Source of the DNA: 2-02-FULL-66-14 sp964651335
Lineage (GTDB): Bacteria > Pseudomonadota > Gammaproteobacteria > Burkholderiales > SG8-39
Direction of reading: 5' to 3'
DNA: 22,278 nt
NCBI GenBank assembly: GCA_964651335.1
Contig: CAZYVT010000059.1
Span: forward strand, 1 to 22,278
Shown here: positions 7,511-14,225 of the stretch, piece after piece
How positions within the stretch are numbered: the first letter of the stretch is position 1
How the letters are laid out: the number at the start of each line of letters is the position of its first letter
Position numbers and translations under genes: made by a program
Notes under the pieces: model-generated
Databases searched by the model: none
Told to the model about the DNA's origin: nothing
Seen by the model: only the letters and a program-made list of their open reading frames with translations

Positions 7511-7846
7511 GTGTTCCAGGCGCCGTGGGAGGCGCAGGTTTTCGGCCTCGTGGTGCAGCTCGGCGACCGCGGGTTCTTCACCTGGAAGGAGTGGGCCGAG
7601 ACGCTGGGGGCGGTCATTCGCGAGGCGCAGGCCGCCGGCGACCCCGACCTCGGCGACACGTACTACCGGCACTGGGTGAAGGCGCTTGAGCGGCTCGTGA
7701 CCAGGCGCGGGCTTGCCGATGCGCAGACGGTCGAGCGCCTGCTGGGCGAGATCGAGCGCGAGGCGCACCAGCATCGCGAGCGTCAACTAGCTGGCGGCGC
7801 GGAGGCCGTGCCCGCCGCGGTCACTCCGCGCCGCGATCTTTCGTAG
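7511..7846 (+). CDS. Nitrile hydratase accessory (activator) protein
   Basis: 111 residues from the GTG at 7511, which gives the natural family opening FQAPWEAQVFGLVVQL; a TTG at 7487 overlapping the beta gene would add 8 residues. The protein is homologous to the N-terminal half of nitrile hydratase beta: GFFTWKEWAETLGAVI, then DTYYRHWVKALERLV. This small protein family (P14K/NhlE-like activators) delivers cobalt to, and helps oxidise, the alpha-subunit cysteines by subunit exchange. Its place directly after beta is the usual one for cobalt enzymes. No cobalt permease is seen in the window. It ends 1-7 bp before the most likely pxpB starts. Confidence 0.88.
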   Translation: MFQAPWEAQVFGLVVQLGDRGFFTWKEWAETLGAVIREAQAAGDPDLGDTYYRHWVKALERLVTRRGLADAQTVERLLGEIEREAHQHRERQLAGGAEAVPAAVTPRRDLS

Positions 7847-7853
7847 CATTCCC

Positions 7854-8555
7854 CTGGCCAAGCTCCGCAAGCCGCTGCGCTTCGAGCCGCTCGGCGACTC
7901 CGCCGCGTACGCGGAGTTCTCCGCGACGCTCGACCTCGAAGTGAATGAGGCGCTGCAGGCAGTTGCCGTTGCGCTGCGCAGGCGCTCGCCGCCCTGGGTG
8001 CGCGACGTGGTCCCGGCGCTCGGCGGGATCGCGCTGCATTTCGACCCGGAGCACGCGGATCTGCCTGCAGCGCCTCTCGCAGCCGCGGCAGCGCTGGTCG
8101 ACGGATGCCTGAACGCGGCGGAGAAATCGAACGATCGAGACCGCGTGGTCGAGGTGCCCGTCTGCTACGACCCCGAATTCGCCCTCGATATCGTCGAGGT
8201 CGCCGAAAGATCCGGGATTGCGCCGGAAGATATCGCGCGCCGCCATGGCGCGGCCGAGCATCACGTGTTGATGGTCGGCTTCGCGCCCGGGCAGCCCTAC
8301 ATCGGAGGGCTCGATCCGAAGCTCGCCATGCCGCGGCGCGCCACGCCCCGTACACGCGTTCCCGCCGGATCGGTTGCCATCGCCAACGCGCAGACTGCGG
8401 TGTATCCGTTCGAGATTTCGGGCGGCTGGAGCGTAATCGGCCGCACGCCGCTCGTGCTCTTCGACCCGGCGCGCGATCCGCCCAGCGTGTTCGCACCGGG
8501 CGACCGCGTGCGGTTCGTTGCCATCTCGCGCGCTGAGTTCGCGCGCCTGAAATGA
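7854..8555 (+). CDS. pxpB: 5-oxoprolinase subunit B (KipI family), non-canonical start
   Basis: The C-terminal two thirds are a clear PxpB/KipI: VGFAPGQPYIGGLDP, MPRRATPRTRVPAGSVAIAN, and a YPFEISGGWSVIGRTP segment. The conserved family N-terminus (RFEPLGDSAAYAEF) is also encoded in frame, at 7878 onwards, but there is no ATG, GTG or TTG between the in-frame TAG at 7788-7790 and that motif. CTG at 7854 (233 residues) or ATT at 7848 are the likeliest starts; a GTG at 7941 would remove the conserved N-terminus. With PxpC and PxpA this protein forms an ATP-dependent enzyme that opens 5-oxoproline to glutamate. It overlaps pxpC by 4 bp (ATGA). Identity is firm; the 5' boundary is not. Confidence 0.88.
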   Translation: MAKLRKPLRFEPLGDSAAYAEFSATLDLEVNEALQAVAVALRRRSPPWVRDVVPALGGIALHFDPEHADLPAAPLAAAAALVDGCLNAAEKSNDRDRVVEVPVCYDPEFALDIVEVAERSGIAPEDIARRHGAAEHHVLMVGFAPGQPYIGGLDPKLAMPRRATPRTRVPAGSVAIANAQTAVYPFEISGGWSVIGRTPLVLFDPARDPPSVFAPGDRVRFVAISRAEFARLK

Positions 8556-9562
8556 GCCTGCAGATTGTCAAGCCGGGACTGCTGACGACAGTGCAGGACC
8601 GCGGGCGCCCCGGGTTGCAGCACGTCGGCGTCGTGCCCTGCGGCGCGATGGATGCCGTGGCGCTGGCGCTCGCCAACGCGCTGGTGGGCAACCGTGGCGG
8701 CGAAGCGGCGCTCGAAATCACGCTGTTGGGTCCGGAAATCGAATTCGGCGAGGATGCGCTGATCGCGCTCTGCGGCGCCGAGTTCGACGCACGAGCAGAC
8801 GGCAGGGAGTTGCCGCTCGACCGGCCGGTGTTCCTGGAGGCGGGCACGAGGCTTGCCGCGCGCCGCGCCCGCCGCGGCACCCGCGCTTATCTCGCTGTGG
8901 CGGGCGGCATCGCCGTAGAGCCGGTACTGGGAAGCCGGAGCACGTATCTGCCCGCACGCTTCGGCGGACTGGAAGGCCGGGCGCTGCGCGCCGGCGACGT
9001 GCTGCCGTTTGCATCCGGCGCTTCAAAGCTCGCCGCCGAGCGTTACGAACGGCTCGCTTCCCGCGCGCGCAGTCGCGCCGGGTTGAATTCCGTGCGCTGG
9101 TCGGCGCCATCGTTGACGCTGCCCGATCGCGAGCCGATCGTCTTGCACGCGATGCAAGGCCGGCACCACGCCCAGTTCGATGCCGCATCGCAACGCGCAT
9201 TCTTCGACACGGTGTGGCGGATCTCGCCCGACTCGAACCGCATGGGGTTCAGGCTCACGGGCGCGACGCTCGCGCGCCCGGAGGGCGGTGAGATACTATC
9301 GGAGCCGACGTGCCTCGGTACGGTGCAGGTGCCGGCGAGCGGCGCGCCGATCGTGCTGATGGCCGACCACCAGACGACCGGCGGCTACCCGAAGATTGCG
9401 GAGGTCGCCGGCGCGGACGTGCCGCGCCTCGCGCAGCTCGCGCCGGGTGGGACGTTGCATTTCGCGCACTGCTCGCTGGAGGAGGCGCTCGAGCTGCGCA
9501 GCGCTCACAGGGCGCGACTGGATTCGGCGCTGCGCGCGATCGCCTGGGAGTATGGCAAGTGA
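8552..9562 (+). CDS. pxpC: 5-oxoprolinase subunit C (KipA, biotin-dependent carboxyltransferase-like)
   Basis: 336 residues, normal for the family. The N-terminus IVKPGLLTTVQDRGRPGLQ and the segment GVVPCGAMD are the KipA/urea-amidolyase-like signature. Further conserved parts are SNRMGFRLTGA (about residue 230), LGTVQVPASGAPIVLMAD and TTGGYPKIAEVAGADVPRL, with PGG near the C-terminus. It belongs to the cyclophilin-like carboxyltransferase-domain superfamily and, with PxpB, activates 5-oxoproline in the PxpABC complex. The start ATG overlaps the pxpB stop (ATGA), and the stop overlaps the pxpA start by one base (TGATG), indicating translational coupling of all three subunits. Confidence 0.93.
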   Translation: MSLQIVKPGLLTTVQDRGRPGLQHVGVVPCGAMDAVALALANALVGNRGGEAALEITLLGPEIEFGEDALIALCGAEFDARADGRELPLDRPVFLEAGTRLAARRARRGTRAYLAVAGGIAVEPVLGSRSTYLPARFGGLEGRALRAGDVLPFASGASKLAAERYERLASRARSRAGLNSVRWSAPSLTLPDREPIVLHAMQGRHHAQFDAASQRAFFDTVWRISPDSNRMGFRLTGATLARPEGGEILSEPTCLGTVQVPASGAPIVLMADHQTTGGYPKIAEVAGADVPRLAQLAPGGTLHFAHCSLEEALELRSAHRARLDSALRAIAWEYGK

Positions 9563-10314
9563 TGACGATAGACCTCAACTGCGACATGGGCGAGAGCTAC
9601 GGCGCCTGGAAGATGGGCGCCGACGCCGAAGTGATGCCCTACATCAGCTCGGCCAACATCGCTTGCGGTTTTCATGCCGGCGATCCGGCGACGATCCGGA
9701 AAACGGTGCGACTCGCAGTGGACCACGGGGTCGCGATCGGCGCGCATCCATCGCTTCCGGATCTGCCGGGGTTCGGGCGGCGCATCATGCAGATCACGCC
9801 GGAGGAAATGTACGACCTCGTCCTCTACCAGGCGGGCGCGGTCGAGGCGTTTGCGCGCGCCGCGGGCGCGCGCCTGCACCACGTGAAGTGCCACGGCGCC
9901 CTGTACAACATGGCGGCGAACGACGAGGCGCTGTCCGAGGCCTGTGCGCGGGCGGTGAAGGACCTGGGCGGAAACGTCATCCTGTATGCGCTCTCGCGCA
10001 GCCGCATGATGGAGTGCGCGGCGAAGCTGGACGTCCGCGCGATCGGTGAAGCCTTCGCCGACCGCGGCTACGAGGACGATGGCACGCTCGCGCCGCGCAA
10101 CGTTCCAGGCGGCATGATCGACGACGAGGAGAAATCCGTGGCGCAGGCTCTAGCGATGGTGAAGGAGGGTTACGTCACGAGCCTTTCGGGCAAACGCGTC
10201 GCGGTGGCGCCGGGGACGCTGTGCCTGCATGGCGACCAGCCGGGCGCGGCCGCATTCGCCAGGGCCCTGCGCGCCGCATTTGAGCTTCACAACATCAAAG
10301 TCGTTTCCCCATGA
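9562..10314 (+). CDS. pxpA: 5-oxoprolinase subunit A (LamB/YcsF family)
   Basis: 250 residues from the ATG at 9562-9564; the open frame upstream belongs to another frame of pxpC. The opening MTIDLNCDMGESYGAWKMG is the LamB/YcsF hallmark. Next come SANIACGFHAGDP, IGAHPSLPDLPGFGRR, VKCHGALYN and, near the end, CLHGDQPGA; the Asp and His residues in these motifs line the predicted active-site barrel. PxpA is the hydrolytic subunit for the lactam in the PxpABC complex. The stop overlaps the next start by 4 bp (ATGA). Proteins of this family also occur away from true oxoprolinases, so the natural substrate in this operon may be another lactam or amide. Confidence 0.94.
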   Translation: MTIDLNCDMGESYGAWKMGADAEVMPYISSANIACGFHAGDPATIRKTVRLAVDHGVAIGAHPSLPDLPGFGRRIMQITPEEMYDLVLYQAGAVEAFARAAGARLHHVKCHGALYNMAANDEALSEACARAVKDLGGNVILYALSRSRMMECAAKLDVRAIGEAFADRGYEDDGTLAPRNVPGGMIDDEEKSVAQALAMVKEGYVTSLSGKRVAVAPGTLCLHGDQPGAAAFARALRAAFELHNIKVVSP

Positions 10315-11450
10315 CGGCAAAACTTTTCACGCCTATACAACTCGGTGGCGTCACGCTGCCCAATCGCATCGTCGTCTCGCCGATGTGCCAGTACTCGGCA
10401 GACGACGGCTGCATGAGCGACTGGCACTTCATTCACCTGGGGAGCCTCGCCTGCTCGGGCGCCGGACTGCAGATGGTCGAGGCCACGGGCGTGACGCGCG
10501 AGGGCCGCATCTCGCATGGCTGCACCGGGCTCTACAGCGACCACAACCAGGCGGCGATGAAGCGCGTAGTCGATGCCTGCCGCCGGATCTCCCGATCGCC
10601 GATCGGCGTGCAGCTCGCGCATGCGGGACGCAAGGGCTCGGTGCACCCACCGTTTCACGGCGCAAAGCCGCTCGGTGCTGCCGAATCGCCCTGGCAAACG
10701 GTTGCGCCCTCTGCGATTGCCTATGACACGGATTGGCACACGCCGCGCGAACTGAGCGCCGCCGATATCCGCACGTTGGTGGACGCATTTGCCGCGGCGG
10801 CGGAGCGCGCTCTCGCAATCGGATTCGACTTGATCGAGCTGCACTCCGCGCACGGCTACCTGTTGCACGAATTTCTGTCGCCGCTTTCCAATCGCCGGGC
10901 CGACCGGTATGGCGGCAGCCTGGAGCACCGCATGCGCTTTCCGCTCGAGGTCGCGCGCGCGCTGCGCGAAGTCTGGCCGACCGAGCGGGCGCTCGGTGCC
11001 CGCATTAACGCGAGCGACTGGGCCGAAGGCGGCTTCGGGCCCGCCGACGCGGTTGCGTATGCGCACGAGCTCAAGGCGATCGGGTTCGATTACCTCTGCG
11101 TCTCGAGCGGTGGACTGATCCCGCACCAGCGCATCAAGGTCGAACCTGGGTACCAGGTGCCGTTCGCCGCGCAGGTCAAGAGAAACGTACCGGTCGCGGT
11201 GTGCGCGGTCGGCATGATCGCAGACCCGGAGCAGGCGGAGGGCATCCTGTCGAGGGGCGAGGCCGACCTGGTGGCGATGGCGCGTGGCCTGCTCGACGAT
11301 CCGCGCTGGGTCTGGCACGCCGCCGAGCGTTTCGGCGTCAAGCTCGAATACCCGCCGCAGTACGCGCGCAGCCACCCGTCCGTGTGGCCGGGTGCCGCGC
11401 TTGCCCGGCCGCAGCAATCTCCGGGGACGAAGCCGCGGGCGGCGGCGTGA
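10311..11450 (+). CDS. NADH:flavin oxidoreductase, Old Yellow Enzyme family (YqjM-like ene-reductase)
   Basis: 379 residues. FMN-barrel motifs are clear: the N-terminal LFTPIQLGGVTLPNRIVVSP, C26 in PMCQYS (the redox-tuning Cys typical of YqjM/class III enzymes), QLAHAGRKG, and the substrate-binding pair H178/H181 in ELHSAHGYLLHEFLSP followed by NRRADRYGGS. The C-terminal phosphate-binding part is GMIADPEQAE and DLVAMARGLL. These enzymes use NAD(P)H to reduce alpha,beta-unsaturated carbonyl or related bonds. The final 20 residues are Ala/Pro-rich and probably flexible. The gene overlaps both pxpA (ATGA) and the next gene (GTGA at 11447-11450), so it is part of the operon. The natural substrate is unknown; an unsaturated amide or acid from the same pathway is a reasonable inference. 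Confidence 0.93.
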   Translation: MTAKLFTPIQLGGVTLPNRIVVSPMCQYSADDGCMSDWHFIHLGSLACSGAGLQMVEATGVTREGRISHGCTGLYSDHNQAAMKRVVDACRRISRSPIGVQLAHAGRKGSVHPPFHGAKPLGAAESPWQTVAPSAIAYDTDWHTPRELSAADIRTLVDAFAAAAERALAIGFDLIELHSAHGYLLHEFLSPLSNRRADRYGGSLEHRMRFPLEVARALREVWPTERALGARINASDWAEGGFGPADAVAYAHELKAIGFDYLCVSSGGLIPHQRIKVEPGYQVPFAAQVKRNVPVAVCAVGMIADPEQAEGILSRGEADLVAMARGLLDDPRWVWHAAERFGVKLEYPPQYARSHPSVWPGAALARPQQSPGTKPRAAA

Positions 11451-12529
11451 ACGGACGCCATTTCGCGCAGAGCTACGCCGAGGCGCGGGCGAAATTTCTG
11501 CAGGCAGTCGAGGCGCAACACCTCGCGCTCGAGCGGCACGTGCATCCGGACGCTCGCGGGCACGACGGCGAGGATCTGTCGATGGATTGCGCGCGGCTCG
11601 GGCCCGCCCAACCCGAGACGCTGCTGATCTTGAGCAGCGCGACGCATGGCGTGGAGGGTTTCTGCGGCTCCGGGGCGCAGATCGCATTGCTGCACGACGA
11701 GGAGTTCGTGTCCCGTGCACGCGCCAGTGGCGCGGCGATCCTTTTCGTTCACGCCGTGAATCCCTATGGGTTTTCGCATTGGGGACGAACCAATGAGGAC
11801 AATGTCGACCTCAATCGAAACTTTCTCGACCACGAGAAACCGCATCCGCCGAACCCCGGTTACGCCGAAGTCCATCCACTGCTGGTGAGCGACACCTGGC
11901 CGCCATCACCCGCGCGGGAGTCGGAAATCGCGCGCTACATCGCCGAACATGGCCAGCCGGCGTTCCAGCAGGCCGTCTCCGGCGGCCAGTACGACTATCC
12001 GGAGGGCCTGTTCTTCGGCGGCGGCGCGCCGAGCTGGTCGAACACGACGATCCGCAAAGTGTTGCGGCCCTTTCGCGCCAGGGCGAGGCATCTGCTGTGG
12101 ATCGACTTTCATACCGGACTCGGCCCGTACGGGCACGGCGAGATCATCCACTCCGGGCGCGACGACGATGCGGAGCTTGCGCGCGCGACCAAGGTGTGGG
12201 GAAGCGAGGTCAAGTCCATCTACAAGGGCACCTCGGTTTCGGCGCGGCTGGACGGGCTGCTTGCCTTCGTCGCCTACGACGAGCTGCCGCATGCCGAGTT
12301 CACGGGCTGCGCGATCGAGTACGGAACGCTGCCCGTAATGCGGGTGCTACAGGCGCTGCGCGCAGAGAACTGGCTGCGCCGTAATCCCGGCGCACCTCCG
12401 GCGCAACGTGCCGCCTTGCGCCGTGAGATCCGCGACGCGTTCTATTGCGACGCGGACGACTGGAAGGAGAAGGTTGTCGGGCAGGCGCGCCGCGTGGCGC
12501 TGGATGCGCTCGTCGCGCACACGCGGTAG
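11447..12529 (+). CDS. DUF2817 protein, M14-like zinc carboxypeptidase/deacylase fold
   Basis: 360 residues from GTG at 11447, overlapping the previous stop. Zinc-peptidase features are in the M14 order: H67 and E70 in SATHGVEGFCGSGAQ, then DNVDLNRNF (about 119-126), H222 in DFHTGLGPYGHGE as the third metal ligand, and E291 in AIEYGT as the candidate catalytic glutamate. This matches the DUF2817 family, relatives of carboxypeptidases and aspartoacylase-type deacylases. No signal peptide is present, so it acts in the cytoplasm. As the last gene of the unit, a hydrolysis of an amide or N-acyl intermediate is plausible but inferred. It ends 12 bp before a convergent gene. Confidence 0.85.
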   Translation: MNGRHFAQSYAEARAKFLQAVEAQHLALERHVHPDARGHDGEDLSMDCARLGPAQPETLLILSSATHGVEGFCGSGAQIALLHDEEFVSRARASGAAILFVHAVNPYGFSHWGRTNEDNVDLNRNFLDHEKPHPPNPGYAEVHPLLVSDTWPPSPARESEIARYIAEHGQPAFQQAVSGGQYDYPEGLFFGGGAPSWSNTTIRKVLRPFRARARHLLWIDFHTGLGPYGHGEIIHSGRDDDAELARATKVWGSEVKSIYKGTSVSARLDGLLAFVAYDELPHAEFTGCAIEYGTLPVMRVLQALRAENWLRRNPGAPPAQRAALRREIRDAFYCDADDWKEKVVGQARRVALDALVAHTR

Positions 12530-12541
12530 CGGGAAATCACA

Positions 12542-12973
12542 TCACGACGGCGGTTGCGGCGCGATCCGCTGCCACCCCCCAGGGCATTCGCTCACGTACG
12601 GGTAGTAGGCGCCGGAATCGGGGCAGTAGTACCAGTAATTGGACTGACCATCGGGTTGAGCCGGATTCTGCTCGATGTAGATCTGCGGCTGGGGCGCTGG
12701 GGTCCAATAGGATGGGGGCCAGAAGGGGTCGTAAAACAAGGGCCAGAACAGCGGCGCACCGACGAACAGCGTCGTATGAATGCGGGGACGGAACGCATGA
12801 GGCGGACCTGCGGAGTGCCACGAGCGGCCGGCGGCGTGACCGGGGCCACGAAAACGTCCCCGGTCGGCAAGCGCATCAGCGCTGCTCATCACCGCCGCGA
12901 TGATAAGAACGCCGAGAACCAAAGTCGGGCTTCGGAGCTTCGTAGTCGCCCCCTTCCACCCGGAAGTATGCAC
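12542..12973 (-). CDS. Tyr/Pro-rich secreted hypothetical protein
   Basis: About 143 residues from a GTG at 12971-12973; TTG codons at 12988 or 12922 are alternatives, and no good ribosome site settles it. A signal peptide is clear: basic residues, then the hydrophobic run SPTLVLGVLIIAAV, with likely cleavage after ADALA. The mature part is rich in Pro, Trp and Tyr (FWPLFYDPFWPPSYW) and ends with a conserved-looking WYYCPDSGAYYPYVSECPGG element with two Cys that could form a disulfide. Similar short exported proteins with a YYCP...YYPYV...CPGGW end are common in Betaproteobacteria, and their function is unknown to me. It follows the Rieske gene on the same strand. Confidence 0.6.
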   Translation of the reverse strand: MHTSGWKGATTKLRSPTLVLGVLIIAAVMSSADALADRGRFRGPGHAAGRSWHSAGPPHAFRPRIHTTLFVGAPLFWPLFYDPFWPPSYWTPAPQPQIYIEQNPAQPDGQSNYWYYCPDSGAYYPYVSECPGGWQRIAPQPPS

Positions 12974-13012
12974 CCGGAGGAGGGGCAATCGAGCGGACGG
13001 ATTGACGGGCGA

Positions 13013-14197
13013 TCATTTTGCGGGTTGCCAGGCCTCGACCAGATAGTTGCCGGCGTCGAAGCGGACGTACGCATCCTGCTGCGTAAATGCGACACCTGCT
13101 GGATCGGCGCCTTCGGCAACGGCTTCAAGCTGCTTTTCGAGAAATCGCCGCAGCAGCGCAACGCCCTTGTCGCTGGCGGCCAGGTGCTCTTCCGAGTGAA
13201 AGGTGATCTCGCCCTGCCCGGTCTGCGCTTCGTAGTCGCCGGGGAATTTGCGATGCTCCTCCTCGGTAAGCTCCTCCCAGCGCTTGCCGCCCTGCCGAGA
13301 ACGGATCTTCTGCAACGCGCCCGGCTCGGTGACACGGCCGGCCGTATAGATGCGGTAGTGAGTGTCGTCGATCGGCAGCACCCAGCCGATGGATTCCACC
13401 TTCTGGTAGCGCTCGACGCGCGGGTTGGGGACCACGCGCAGCGTCGGGCACACCGCCTCGGTAATACGGTGGTGCACCTTGCCGCCTTCGAGCTCGCGCC
13501 AGGATTCGACTTTCACGCCGCGCCCGGTGGTCGTGAATTCGACCTTGGGCATGATGCCCATGAGAGCCGTGAACTGCGTGCCCGAGAACGAGCCGTGCAG
13601 GATCGGGACGTGAAACGGATCGACCACGTTTTCCCAATGCTGCAGCCAGTTGCAGGGCACGATACTCGGACCGCCCGAGCCGATGGAGGAATCATCCGGC
13701 TCGACGAATTCTCCGGGTGAAAGCTCCTCCAGGCAGTCATAGCGCGGCAGCACGGGTTTTTTCTGCGGCGGACCGAGGTAGGCGAATACAAGGCCGTAGC
13801 GTTCTTCGAGCGGATACCAGGGTTGCCTGATCCTGTCGCGCCGCGGGCCGCCTCCTTCCTCGCAGGGCTGCTCGAGGCAGTTCCCCTCGACGTCGTAGAG
13901 CCAGCCGTGGTAGCAGCAGCGAATGCCGCGCTCCTCGACCTTGCCGTAGTAGAGCGACGCGCCGCGGTGCGCGCAGCGCGGGTAGACGAGCCCGGGGCGT
14001 CCCTCTCTATCCCTAAACAGGATCAGGGTTTCGCCCAGCGCCCGCACCATTCTCGGCGTCGCGCTCGCGTCCCTCGAAAGCCCGACCGGATGCCAGTAGC
14101 GGCGCAGCAGCTCGCCCATCGGCGTGCCCGCGCCTACGCGGGTCAGATCGGCGCGAGATGTGGGTTGAGGGCGTCCATACGCGGTTCCGGTGTCCAT
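13013..14197 (-). CDS. Rieske [2Fe-2S] ring-hydroxylating-type oxygenase, alpha subunit
   Basis: 394 residues. The Rieske cluster ligands are C75 and H77 (PRCAHRGASLYYG) and C94 and H97 (RCCYHGWLYD). The mononuclear iron site D193-x2-H196-x4-H201 lies in NVVDPFHVPILHG. Both sites are intact, so this should be an active oxygenase that inserts oxygen or O-/N-demethylates an aromatic or related substrate using electrons from a reductase. It resembles the single-component-alpha group (phthalate oxygenase, vanillate demethylase type) more than the alpha-beta dioxygenases; there is no beta subunit gene. No flavin/ferredoxin reductase of the usual kind is nearby; instead the flavoprotein and ferredoxin genes lie directly upstream (28-bp gap). 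No clear ribosome site precedes the ATG; ACTATAGT (14205-14212) lies in the gap. Confidence 0.93.
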   Translation of the reverse strand: MDTGTAYGRPQPTSRADLTRVGAGTPMGELLRRYWHPVGLSRDASATPRMVRALGETLILFRDREGRPGLVYPRCAHRGASLYYGKVEERGIRCCYHGWLYDVEGNCLEQPCEEGGGPRRDRIRQPWYPLEERYGLVFAYLGPPQKKPVLPRYDCLEELSPGEFVEPDDSSIGSGGPSIVPCNWLQHWENVVDPFHVPILHGSFSGTQFTALMGIMPKVEFTTTGRGVKVESWRELEGGKVHHRITEAVCPTLRVVPNPRVERYQKVESIGWVLPIDDTHYRIYTAGRVTEPGALQKIRSRQGGKRWEELTEEEHRKFPGDYEAQTGQGEITFHSEEHLAASDKGVALLRRFLEKQLEAVAEGADPAGVAFTQQDAYVRFDAGNYLVEAWQPAK

Positions 14198-14225
14198 GGC
14201 CGGAACTATAGTACGTGCGCGACGC

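Noticed and set aside
6299..7846. Thiocyanate hydrolase instead of nitrile hydratase.
   Set aside because: Thiocyanate hydrolase has the beta homologue split into two chains. Here the beta subunit is one 203-residue chain with both halves, and the third gene is an accessory protein.
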